A stretch of 64,000 nucleotides of DNA, from assembly GCA_963791545.1 (NCBI GenBank), contig CAWBSR010000015.1, forward strand, positions 496,001 to 560,000, written 5' to 3'. The notes under the pieces were generated by a model, which did no database searches, was not told the origin of the DNA, and was given only the letters and a program-made list of their open reading frames with translations. This DNA comes from JALYXV01 sp963791545 (lineage in GTDB: Bacteria; Actinomycetota; Acidimicrobiia; Acidimicrobiales; Palsa-688). Of this stretch, positions 43,781 to 52,053 are shown in pieces; the stretch's first letter is position 1; every line of letters starts with the position of its first letter. The position numbers and the translations under genes were made by a program.

Positions 43781-44134
43781 GAACTGACACGGACCGCCCG
43801 GTGGCTCCATAACCGTCGACCGGGTCAAGTCGGCCCGCGTCGGCCTGCGGGGTGATGACCCGAGGTTCCATCGAAACCGGTCGATCCCCCGCGCCGGCTC
43901 CGCGGTCCGCTGAGCACCTCCAGGGGTGGTCGGCCCGAGTGTCCTCCTCGGGCACCTCGACGAGATGTAGCCGCCGGCCGGCTGCCCCGGACTACCGCCG
44001 GGCGGCCCGACGCCAGCCAAGGCCAAGCGCGGCCGGCCAGGCCCCGGGAGGTTCTCGGCTGACCGGGAATACCGCCAGGGCGTGGAATCTCCTGCCGGCG
44101 GGCCCGTGCCCGGCGCGGCAGCTACCTGTTCCCC
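43781..44134. other. Intergenic region after grdA with a terminator-like hairpin
   Basis: About 350 bases without a supported gene. GCCCGAG (43933-43939) and CTCGGGC (43947-43953) form a perfect 7-bp stem with a 7-nt loop, about 150 bases after the grdA stop. I searched this stretch for a selenocysteine tRNA (anticodon TCA, long variable arm) and saw none. Confidence 0.5.
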
Positions 44135-44515
44135 TTAGGACGCCGAGACCGGCTGATGGGCCTGGATGACGACGTCGTCGACTCGCACCCGGCCCGGAAA
44201 CAGTCCCGCCACCAGGGCAACGGTGTCGTCCACCAGGGTCCGGACCGCCACCGGCTCGACGGGGTCGGGGCACGCCGGGTCGCCCATGTCCAGCCGGGCG
44301 GCGAAGGTGACCGCGGTGTCCGGGCCATCGTCGACGCAGGACCAGGAGCCCTCGACGACGGTGGCCTGGTCCCCGGAGCGGAAGTGGATCTGGTGGCGAA
44401 CCGGGTCCAAGGTGTGCTCGACCGTTCGCCCCCCCAAGACGGAGCCGGCCAGGGTCGGATAGGTCGCAGCCGCGTCACGGCCGGCGAGGGTGAGATGGAG
44501 GCGAATCGAGCGCAA
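44135..44515 (-). CDS. Conserved hypothetical protein, possibly SRPBCC-like
   Basis: A 126-residue soluble protein. It alternates short strands and a C-terminal helix: MRSIRLHLTLAGRDAAATYP, HTLDPVRHQIHFRSGDQATV, EGSWSCVDDGPDTAVTFAAR, LVAGLFPGRVRVDDVVIQAH. The overall layout resembles a small START/SRPBCC or related beta-rich ligand-binding fold, but no diagnostic motif is present, so I do not assign a family. It begins at ATG 44515, divergent from the thioesterase gene, and ends opposite the grdA operon. Confidence 0.6.
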   Translation of the reverse strand: MRSIRLHLTLAGRDAAATYPTLAGSVLGGRTVEHTLDPVRHQIHFRSGDQATVVEGSWSCVDDGPDTAVTFAARLDMGDPACPDPVEPVAVRTLVDDTVALVAGLFPGRVRVDDVVIQAHQPVSAS

Positions 44516-44644
44516 TGGAGTTCTCCTGGCGGGCGAGAGCGGCTATGGAACTAGAGCCCGCCGGTTCCCTCCTGATACACGTGTCCATCTTCGCCCCCCG
44601 GACTCCACTCTCGTCGACCGAAATCTGGAAAGCTGCCTGGTCGC

Positions 44645-45067
44645 GTGAGTAGCCCAGACATCGATGCCGAGGCCACCGCCCTGGCCTGTCAGCTGATGCC
44701 CTTCGCGGCCCTCCTCGAACTTGAGATCCTTCCGGCCCCCGACGACGAGGTGCGGGCCCGGTTGATGTGGCGGCCCGAGTTGTGCACCACCGGCGGCGTG
44801 CTCCATGGCGGCGCGGTGATGGCACTGGCCGACTCGGTCGGAGCCATGCTCGCCTTTTCCCACCTCCCGGACGGGGCCGCGGGTACCGCCACCGTGTCGT
44901 CGTCCACCAATTTCTTGAGGGCGGTCCGCCAGGGCCCGGTTCAGGCCACCGCCCGGCTCCTGCACCAGGGCCGGACAACCATTGTCGTGGAAACCGAGGT
45001 GGTCGACTCCGGCGGACGCCGGGTGGCCAAGGTCACCCAGACCCAGGCGGTGCTGCCGGGCGGTTAA
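44645..45067 (+). CDS. PaaI-type hotdog thioesterase
   Basis: A 140-residue hotdog-fold protein. The active-site segment is TTGGVLHGGAVMALADSVGA, with the HGG motif and downstream aspartate of PaaI/YbgC-type acyl-CoA thioesterases, followed by GTATVSSSTNFLRAVRQGPV. Such enzymes hydrolyse aromatic or short-chain acyl-CoA esters. It starts at GTG 44645. Its stop codon overlaps the convergent L,D-transpeptidase gene by 4 bp. The substrate is unknown. Confidence 0.9.
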   Translation: MSSPDIDAEATALACQLMPFAALLELEILPAPDDEVRARLMWRPELCTTGGVLHGGAVMALADSVGAMLAFSHLPDGAAGTATVSSSTNFLRAVRQGPVQATARLLHQGRTTIVVETEVVDSGGRRVAKVTQTQAVLPGG

Positions 45068-45840
45068 GCGATCACGTCGACGGGGGTGCCGACCGGCACC
45101 ACCTTGATGGCGTTGATGGTCTCGGGGCCGGCCCGGACACAGCCGTGCGAGGACATCACGCCCTTGGTGGAACCGGGGTCGGACGGGTAGCCGTGGATAG
45201 CGACGGTCCCGTCACCGCCGTCGAACTCGGTGAACACGTTGGAATGGACGCCGAGGATGAGCACGGTCGGCCCGTAGATGTACAGCTGGTGTTTCGGGGT
45301 GTTGACGATGGAGTCGACGAAGGACGGACCGACCGGCGTCGGCCACTGGGGCCGGCCCACCCCAACCGGCCCCGAGTACACCTGACCGGCGCCCTGAAAG
45401 AGGGTCAAGCTGCGCTGGCAGACCGATATCACGATGCGGTAGGCGGTCGTGCTCAGCGTCACGCTCTGGGCGGCGACCCACCCCGCGGAGCCGTTGGGCC
45501 GGCTGGCCAGGCGAACTTGGACCCACCCGTTCTGCTGGTCCAGGACCGGGCGGGTGGCGGGGCCTCCCCAGCGCTCAATGAGATGGCCGACCGCGGGCCC
45601 CCCGGGGGTGGCGGAGTAGGGGAGGTTGGGGGCGTTAGGGGTGGCCAGCGAAGTGGAGGCCACAGGGTCGGGGACGGCGGGCTGGGGACACGGTGGCGGG
45701 CCCGGCGTCGTGGTACTGGTCGTCGGCGGCGGCACCGTCGTGATCGGCGCCGAAGCCTCGAACACCTTGGTGCTGTGGCCGCAGCCGCTGGTCAGTAACA
45801 GGGCCGCTACCAGGCCCGCTCCCAGCTTGGCGGCTCGCAC
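45064..45840 (-). CDS. Lipoprotein L,D-transpeptidase (YkuD family)
   Basis: A 258-residue exported cell-wall enzyme. The N-terminus has a short signal and lipobox (LLLTSGC), then a threonine/proline-rich linker. A bacterial SH3-like region (GGPAVGHLIERWGG to WVAAQSVTL) precedes the catalytic YkuD domain, whose motif is VAIHGYPSD and SSHGCVRAGPE, with His near 232 and the nucleophile Cys near 234. It forms 3-3 peptidoglycan cross-links, common in actinobacteria. The GTG start has TAAATT exactly 7 nt upstream and no ribosome binding site, so the mRNA is probably leaderless. Confidence 0.93.
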   Translation of the reverse strand: MRAAKLGAGLVAALLLTSGCGHSTKVFEASAPITTVPPPTTSTTTPGPPPCPQPAVPDPVASTSLATPNAPNLPYSATPGGPAVGHLIERWGGPATRPVLDQQNGWVQVRLASRPNGSAGWVAAQSVTLSTTAYRIVISVCQRSLTLFQGAGQVYSGPVGVGRPQWPTPVGPSFVDSIVNTPKHQLYIYGPTVLILGVHSNVFTEFDGGDGTVAIHGYPSDPGSTKGVMSSHGCVRAGPETINAIKVVPVGTPVDVIA

Positions 45841-45847
45841 CAGCCAA

Positions 45848-45853
45848 AATTTA
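45848..45853 (-). promoter_or_regulatory. Probable -10 element of a leaderless transcript (L,D-transpeptidase)
   Basis: On the minus strand TAAATT ends 7 nt before the GTG start at 45840. With no ribosome binding site in between, transcription would start at or next to the start codon. The same 7-nt spacing is seen at the B12 mutase promoter. Confidence 0.5.
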
Positions 45854-46765
45854 CACGGTTTCCTCGAAAGGTACCGGCCGGGCCTGATCCAGCAACTGTG
45901 ATCGCATCTCGGTTACGAACCACCGCCGGAGACGGACCACCCCCGGGTCGGGAGGCTCGGCCAAAAGGATGTCGCGGCGGCAGAACTCGTCGAGCTCCTC
46001 CATCATCGACAAGAAGGCCTGGGCCGCGGTCACGGCGGGCCGGCTGGGCGACGGCCAGTGCTCTTCCAGGTCGACGGTGACGGCGCCGTCGGCTCGGGCC
46101 CGGGCCATCGTTTCGCGATAGCCCTCCCGCTCCGAGGCGAAGCGTCCCGACAGTCGCACCGCCAGTTCCAGCAGGCGGGCCGGGAGATCGGCAGGGACCG
46201 GTTCCAGGGCCGCGATCAACTCGCACTCGCGAACCACGGCGTCGTTCCATTCCTGCAAGGCGAGGTAGGCGGCCACGGGAACGCCACGGAACCGCACCCA
46301 CCGGCTGTCTTCCACCGCGTCGCCGGTAGCGGCCATGGCCGAGGACTGCATGGGAGTCGGAGGCTGCCCGTCGTGGACGAAGGGGACCTCGGCCCAGACC
46401 TCCTTGCCCGCCTCGCGGCCGCGCACCCCCCAACGGGTCGAGCACTCGGCCACCAGCCGCAGGCCCCGCCCGGTCAGGGCCATGTCGTCGTAGTGGCGCA
46501 GGGTAGGGGTGAGGCCCCACGAATCCTCGATGGCGATACGGACCCGCTGCCCATCGCGGGAGAGCCGCAAAATGTAGGGCGGGGCGGCGTGCAACACCGC
46601 GTTGGAGGCCAGTTCGGTGGCGACCATCATGGCCCGGTAGGCCAGGTCGTCGGACAAGCCCCAGTCGCCGACCCGGTCCCGGATCACGCGGCGGACGACT
46701 TGTCCGATGGTCAGGTCGGCCGGAAGGGGGATATCGGCGGTTTCCGTGACCTGGCCTGCGGACAC
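45851..46765 (-). CDS. RsbW-like anti-sigma/HATPase protein with extra C-terminal domain
   Basis: A 304-residue protein. Residues about 10-130 are a HATPase_c_2 (RsbW-type serine kinase) domain: VATELASNAVLHAAPP is the N-box, IAIEDSWGLTP the G1-like box and GRGLRLVAECSTRWGVRG the G2 box. Residues about 135-304 form a helical domain I do not recognise, with WVRFRGVPVAAYLALQEWND and ARLLELAVRLSGRFA. RsbW proteins inhibit sigma factors or phosphorylate STAS antagonists. It starts GTG 46765 five bases after the nuoD stop, so it is the last gene of a response regulator-kinase-nuoD operon. The SpoIIE phosphatase at 20179 is a possible partner. Confidence 0.8.
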   Translation of the reverse strand: MSAGQVTETADIPLPADLTIGQVVRRVIRDRVGDWGLSDDLAYRAMMVATELASNAVLHAAPPYILRLSRDGQRVRIAIEDSWGLTPTLRHYDDMALTGRGLRLVAECSTRWGVRGREAGKEVWAEVPFVHDGQPPTPMQSSAMAATGDAVEDSRWVRFRGVPVAAYLALQEWNDAVVRECELIAALEPVPADLPARLLELAVRLSGRFASEREGYRETMARARADGAVTVDLEEHWPSPSRPAVTAAQAFLSMMEELDEFCRRDILLAEPPDPGVVRLRRWFVTEMRSQLLDQARPVPFEETV

Positions 46766-46770
46766 CGGGA

Positions 46771-48117
46771 TTAGCGGTCCACGTCGCCCATGACGGGGTC
46801 GATGCTGGCGATCACGGGCACCGCGTCGGCGATCAGGCCGCCCCGAAGCATCGGGGGCAGGGTCTGCAGGTTGGTGAAGCTGGGGGCCCGGATGTGCAGC
46901 CGGTAGGGCTTGTTGGATCCTTCCGAAACCAGATAGCAGCCGAGCTCGCCGCGGGGGGACTCGATGGGGACATACGTCTCGCCGGCCGGCACCCGGAACC
47001 CCTCGGTGAACAGCTTGAAGTGGTGGATCAGGGCCTCCATCGACTCGTCGATGCGGGACCGGGGCGGCGGGGTCACCTTGCGGTCCTGGACCCGGTAGTC
47101 GCCTCGAGGGACCAGGTCGAGGCACTGGCGGGCGATGTGGACCGACTCGCGGATCTCGTTGAGCCGGATCAGGAAGCGGTCCCAGCAGTCGCCGGCGCTG
47201 CCCACGATCACGTCGAAGTCGACGTCCTCGTAGGCCAGGTAGGGCCTGTCGCGGCGGAGGTCGGCGGGCACCCCCGTCGAGCGGAGGATGGGACCGCTGG
47301 CGCCCAGTCCGATGGCCTGGTCGGCGGTGATGGCCCCGACGCCGGCCAGGCGCTGGTGGAAAAGAGGCTGGCCGGCGATGAGGGTCGTGTACTCGTCCAA
47401 CCGGCGGTCCATGGTGTCGCAGATCGCCAGGACATCGTCACGCCAGCCATCGGGCAGGTCGGCGGCCACCCCGCCGGGCCGGAAGTAGTTGTGGTTCATC
47501 CGCAGGCCGGTCACCTTCTCGAAGAAGGCCAGGATCATCTCCCGCTCCCGGAAGCCCACGATGAGGACCGTGGTCGCCCCCAGCTCGCCGCCGCCGGTGG
47601 CGATGGACACCAGGTGCGAGGTGATCCGGTTGAGCTCGCACAACAGCATCCGGATCCAGGTGGCGCGGGGCGGGACCTCCACCTCGAGCAGCTGTTCCAC
47701 CGCCAGGCAATAGGCCAGCTCGTTGTAGAAGGGGGACAGGTAGTCCATCCGGGTCACGTTGGTGGAGCCCTGGATGTACATCAGTTCCTCGGCCGTCTTC
47801 TCCATCCCGGTGTGGAGGTAGCCGATCACGGGCTTGCTGCGCAGGATGTTCTCGCCCTCGAGCTCCAGCATCAGCCGCAACACGCCGTGGGTCGACGGGT
47901 GCTGGGGTCCCATGTTGATGATCATCGTCTCGTCGTCGCGGAACTCGACGTCCACGTCGGCGAGATCGAGGACGTTGCCCTCGGCCAGGCGCAGGACGGA
48001 CCCCTCCTCCTCCCGCAGGACCTGGGGCGCGGTGGCCCCACGGGGCACCATCTCCTGGGCTCCTTCCCAGGTGAGGCGGCCGCTGGCGTTGGGAGGGGCG
48101 TCGGTCACGTCGCTCAT
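46771..48117 (-). CDS. nuoD: NADH-quinone oxidoreductase subunit D, isolated from other nuo genes
   Basis: A 448-residue NuoD (49-kDa subunit of complex I). Conserved segments are NMGPQHPSTHGVLRLMLELE, GYLHTGMEKTAEELMY, FYNELAYCLAVEQLLEVEVP, LNRITSHLVSIATGGGELGA and ESPRGELGCYLVSEGSNKPY. Like all NuoD it lacks the [NiFe] cysteines of its hydrogenase relatives. The start ATG 48117 overlaps the stop codon of the histidine kinase by 4 bp. No nuoB, nuoC or other complex I genes adjoin it, which is unusual. It may supplement a main nuo operon elsewhere. Confidence 0.95.
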   Translation of the reverse strand: MSDVTDAPPNASGRLTWEGAQEMVPRGATAPQVLREEEGSVLRLAEGNVLDLADVDVEFRDDETMIINMGPQHPSTHGVLRLMLELEGENILRSKPVIGYLHTGMEKTAEELMYIQGSTNVTRMDYLSPFYNELAYCLAVEQLLEVEVPPRATWIRMLLCELNRITSHLVSIATGGGELGATTVLIVGFREREMILAFFEKVTGLRMNHNYFRPGGVAADLPDGWRDDVLAICDTMDRRLDEYTTLIAGQPLFHQRLAGVGAITADQAIGLGASGPILRSTGVPADLRRDRPYLAYEDVDFDVIVGSAGDCWDRFLIRLNEIRESVHIARQCLDLVPRGDYRVQDRKVTPPPRSRIDESMEALIHHFKLFTEGFRVPAGETYVPIESPRGELGCYLVSEGSNKPYRLHIRAPSFTNLQTLPPMLRGGLIADAVPVIASIDPVMGDVDR

Positions 48118-49598
48118 TGGTCGGATGCTACTGCCGGCGCTCTGACCGTCGCCTCGATCGTGTCCACGGCCCCGGCGGGCACGGCGATGGCGCTGCCGTT
48201 GGCGGCGGCGGTCGCCGGCACCGCCGGCAGCCACACCGTCAACGTGGCGCCACCACCGGGAGTGGACGACGCGGCCACGGTGCCGCCATGGGCGGCCACG
48301 ATGGCGGCCACGATGGCCAGCCCCAGTCCCGCCCCGCCGTTCTGGCGGGACCGGGAGGGGTCGGCCCGATAGAAGCGCTCGAATACCCGGCCCTCGGTGT
48401 CGGCAGGGAACCCCGGTCCGTTGTCGGAGACCTCGATGACGCCGGACCCGTCCCGGGCCCCCACCCGCACGGTGGTGACGGTGCCGGCCGGGGTATGGGC
48501 CCGGACGTTGGCCAGCAGGTTGTCCACCACCTGCCGCAGGCGCGGGGCGTCACCGGTCACCTCGACGGTGTAGGTGGCCTCCAGGCGCACCGGCCAGTCC
48601 GGTCCCACCGTGGCGGCCGCCCCTACTGCCTCCGCCACCAGCCCCACCAGCTCCACCGGCTGTTGCTCCAGGGGCCGGCCCTCGTCCAGCCGGGCCAGGA
48701 GGAGCAGGTCCTCGACCAGGCCCCCCATGCGGGCCGTCTCGCTGCGGATGCCGGCCAGCACCCGGGCCAGGTCCTCGGGCCGGCTGGCGGCGCCCCGCTC
48801 GAACAGCTCCGCGTAGGCGCCCACGGCGGCCACGGGGGTCCGCAGCTCGTGGGAGGCGTCGGCGACAAAACGGCGCAGTCGTTCCTCCGACTGGCGCAGC
48901 CGGTGCTCGGTGGCGTCGCGCGTCGCGAAGGCGTCCTGGATCCGGGTCAGCATCACGTTCAGGGTGCGGGCCAGGCGGCCCACCTCGGTCGGCTCGGTGT
49001 CACCGGGGACCCGCAGCGCAAGGTCACCCTCGGCGATGGCGGCCGCCGTCTTCTCCATGTCCTCCAAGGGCCGCAGGCTCAGGCGGACCAGCCACCAGCC
49101 GCCGACGATGACGCCGATCAGGGCCAAGGCGGTGACGGCCATGTCCACCCGGGCCTGGTGGTGAAGGGTTTTCTCGACCTGGTCGAGCGGGAGGGCCACG
49201 ACGAGCTGGCCGGAACCGTTGAGCGACGACACCCGAACCCGGTACGTCGGTCCACCGGCGATGGCCGAGGGGGCGTTGAAAAGAGTCGCCTCGTCAGGGC
49301 GGCGGGACTTCGGGTTGAGCGCGATGTGGGCCGGCAGTTGGACGTTGGGCTGCTCGAAGCTGCAGCAAATGGTCTCGTCGTCGGCATTGCGGACCTGGAC
49401 CAGGCCCTGGAGCAACTGGGGGACGTTTGCGCCCCGCCTGATGGCCTGCTCGATGGTGAGGTGGGCGTTCTGCAACTGGCCGTCGACCTGGCCGTACAGG
49501 TAGGTCCGGAGTTGGGCATAGGTGGCGATATCCGCCCCCACCAGGGCGATCACCACCATGGCCGCGGCCGCCAGGAGCAGCCGGCCGCGTAGCGACAT
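48114..49598 (-). CDS. Sensor histidine kinase (HAMP-HisKA-HATPase)
   Basis: A 494-residue membrane kinase. A first transmembrane helix (LLLAAAAMVVIALVGADIAT) is followed by an extracytoplasmic domain of about 130 residues with a CC pair (TICCSF), a second helix (MAVTALALIGVIVGGWWLV), a HAMP domain, the H-box RRFVADASHELRTPVAAVG, and N, G1, G2 boxes (VVDNLLANVRAHTP, VSDNGPGFP, GAGLGLAIVAAIVAAHGG). It is the cognate partner of the response regulator whose stop codon is directly followed by this ATG (TAGATG). The C-terminus has an extra alanine-rich tail. The signal is unknown. Confidence 0.95.
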   Translation of the reverse strand: MSLRGRLLLAAAAMVVIALVGADIATYAQLRTYLYGQVDGQLQNAHLTIEQAIRRGANVPQLLQGLVQVRNADDETICCSFEQPNVQLPAHIALNPKSRRPDEATLFNAPSAIAGGPTYRVRVSSLNGSGQLVVALPLDQVEKTLHHQARVDMAVTALALIGVIVGGWWLVRLSLRPLEDMEKTAAAIAEGDLALRVPGDTEPTEVGRLARTLNVMLTRIQDAFATRDATEHRLRQSEERLRRFVADASHELRTPVAAVGAYAELFERGAASRPEDLARVLAGIRSETARMGGLVEDLLLLARLDEGRPLEQQPVELVGLVAEAVGAAATVGPDWPVRLEATYTVEVTGDAPRLRQVVDNLLANVRAHTPAGTVTTVRVGARDGSGVIEVSDNGPGFPADTEGRVFERFYRADPSRSRQNGGAGLGLAIVAAIVAAHGGTVAASSTPGGGATLTVWLPAVPATAAANGSAIAVPAGAVDTIEATVRAPAVASDQ

Positions 49599-50288
<690 letters not shown>

Positions 50289-50437
50289 GGCCGTTCACCT
50301 TTCTCGGCGCGACGGGCAGGTACCCGTTTACCATCGCACACCAGGCTTCGCCATTGCTGGCAACGCACTGTGGCCCGGCTGTGAGGCGAAACCGGATCCG
50401 GTACCGCGCCCCTTTTCCCACCCCTGAGGTGTTCCCA

Positions 50438-50896
50438 ATGCCCTTCGAGAAGTCGCCCCCCGAGCTGATCGCCCGCTTCGACGAGCTGGCGGCAGAAGCC
50501 CCCGATGCCACGAGGAAGCTAATGTTCGGCTTTCCGAGCCTGGTACTCGCAGGCCACATGTTCATGGGCCTCTACGAGGACCTGCTGGTGCTGCGGCTCG
50601 GTGCCGACGACCGCTCGGCGCTGATGGAGCAGGGCGGGCAGGTGTTCGCCCCGATGGCGGGACGGCCTATGAAGGACTACGTGGTCGTGCCCGAGGCGGT
50701 GCTGGCCGACACCGCCGATATGGGTCGCTGGGTTGCACGGGCGCGGGCCTATGCCGCCAGCTTGCCGCCCAAGCAACCCAAGGCAGCCAAGACGGCTGCC
50801 CAGAAGGCGGCCCAGCAGGCGGCCCCGAAGGCGGCCCAGCAGGCGGCCCCGAAGGCTGCCAAGTCGGCTGCCAAGACGGCGGCCAAGAAGGCGTAG
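50438..50896 (+). CDS. TfoX N-terminal-domain protein with lysine/alanine-rich tail
   Basis: A 152-residue protein. Residues 1-105 form a TfoX/Sxy N-terminal domain (ARFDELAAEAPDATRKLMFG, FPSLVLAGHMFMGLYEDLLV, GRPMKDYVVVPEAVLADTAD). The last 45 residues are an almost pure K/A/P/Q tail made of short AAQKAAQQAAPKAA-type repeats, like the tails of histone-H1-like actinobacterial proteins. The tail is strongly basic and should bind DNA or polyphosphate. The start ATG 50438 follows TGAGGT. The TfoX domain acts in competence regulation in gamma-proteobacteria; its role here is unknown. Confidence 0.88.
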   Translation: MPFEKSPPELIARFDELAAEAPDATRKLMFGFPSLVLAGHMFMGLYEDLLVLRLGADDRSALMEQGGQVFAPMAGRPMKDYVVVPEAVLADTADMGRWVARARAYAASLPPKQPKAAKTAAQKAAQQAAPKAAQQAAPKAAKSAAKTAAKKA

Positions 50897-51066
50897 GCGC
50901 TGCAGCCGGCGGAAGCGGTTGATGGCCAGCGCCGCGAACACGACGCAATGACGGCGATCCAGCGTGCTGCCGGTAGTCATAGCGCTCAGGCCTGCCGCCG
51001 GTCCTTTACTGCAGTCATTTGTTTGTGCAGGTCAATGATTGTCTGAGGTGAAGCGGTTGGCGTATC

Positions 51067-51543
51067 GTGACCACCGTGGGCAAAGCGGGGCGCGAGGCGT
51101 GGATGATCATCCAGGAGCTGCTCGGGGACGGCGAGGCCCGTGACCGTCTGCCCAGCGTCTGCTCGGGTCTCGGGCTGACCCCGGGTTTGGCCAAGGCGCT
51201 GATGCACCTGTCCCCCGACACGGGCATCGCCATGCGGAAGCTGGCCGAGTCCTGGGGTTGCGATGCCTCCTACATCACCGCGGTGGTGGACGGGCTGGAG
51301 CAACGGGGCATGGCCGAGCGACGCCCGAGTCCGCTCGACCGCCGGGTGAAGGCGGTCGCGCTCACCGAGGCCGGCGCCACCGCCAAGGCCGAGGTGCTGC
51401 AGCGGATGGCGACGCCGCCCAAAGCGTTCGACGCCCTCAATCCCAAGGAGCAGCGCCAGCTCCGTGACCTCATGGCCAAGGTCGCGGCGGCCGATACCCG
51501 TTTGTGCCAAACCCGGGCCCGGGCTCTCGAGCGCAGCGGCTAG
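51067..51543 (+). CDS. MarR-family transcriptional regulator
   Basis: A 158-residue MarR-type regulator. The winged helix includes MRKLAESWGCDASYITAVVD, GLEQRGMAERRPSPLDRRVK and AVALTEAGATAKAEVLQRM. MarR proteins are dimeric repressors released by small ligands or oxidants. The GTG at 51067 follows TGAGGTGAA. Upstream, TCATT and AATGA form an inverted repeat (about 51014-51040) that could be its operator. It is convergent with the B12-binding mutase subunit gene, so it does not obviously regulate that operon. Confidence 0.9.
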   Translation: MTTVGKAGREAWMIIQELLGDGEARDRLPSVCSGLGLTPGLAKALMHLSPDTGIAMRKLAESWGCDASYITAVVDGLEQRGMAERRPSPLDRRVKAVALTEAGATAKAEVLQRMATPPKAFDALNPKEQRQLRDLMAKVAAADTRLCQTRARALERSG

Positions 51544-51573
51544 TCGGCTGCCCCCTGGGCGCCCCGCCCCGCC

Positions 51574-52053
51574 TTATGGTCCGGCTGGCTCCGTGCGCTG
51601 CTCGATGGCGTGGTTCACGGCGTCGACTATCTCGCTAGGCGAGGCCCCCGGTGTCAGCACCGCGGCCACCCCCATCTCCTTGAGGGACTGGGCGTCGCCG
51701 GCGGGGATGATGCCCCCGACCACCAGTGGCGTGTCCAAACCTTCGGCTCGGAGGTGGTCGAGGATCCTCGGGACCAGGGTCATGTGGGCCCCGGAGAGCA
51801 GCGAGAGTCCGATCAGGTCGACGTCCTCGTCCCGGGCCGCGGCGACGACCATGTCCGGGGTCTGCTGAAGGCCGGTGTAAATGACCTCGAAGCCGGCGTC
51901 GCGAAGGATCCGGCCCACCACCTTCACCCCCCGGTCGTGGCCGTCCAGGCCCACCTTGGCCACCAGGACCCGGTGCGGCTGCGGGTCGGGATGGGGCAGG
52001 TGGCTCAGGTCGTTGCGGGAGCCCGGCGTGGCCGGCTCGCAGGGCGCGATCAC
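51574..52053 (-). CDS. Acyl-CoA mutase small subunit, cobalamin-binding domain
   Basis: A 159-residue B12-binding protein. It has the DxHxxG base-off motif in KVGLDGHDRGVKVVGRILRD, then FEVIYTGLQQTPDMVV, LSLLSGAHMTLVP and VVGGIIPAGD, all standard for the C-terminal domain of methylmalonyl-CoA-type mutases. Here the domain is a separate subunit. The GTG 52053 overlaps the stop codon of the large-subunit gene (GTGA), ensuring equal synthesis. Together the pair catalyses carbon-skeleton rearrangement of an acyl-CoA. Confidence 0.93.
   Translation of the reverse strand: MIAPCEPATPGSRNDLSHLPHPDPQPHRVLVAKVGLDGHDRGVKVVGRILRDAGFEVIYTGLQQTPDMVVAAARDEDVDLIGLSLLSGAHMTLVPRILDHLRAEGLDTPLVVGGIIPAGDAQSLKEMGVAAVLTPGASPSEIVDAVNHAIEQRTEPAGP

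Noticed and set aside
43781..44134. Selenocysteine tRNA or another small RNA gene after grdA
   Set aside because: No cloverleaf with a TCA anticodon and long variable arm could be drawn; only one terminator-like hairpin is visible.
46894..49592. Two plus-strand frames of about 490 residues opposite nuoD and the histidine kinase
   Set aside because: Both are antisense to highly conserved proteins and carry no recognisable domain.
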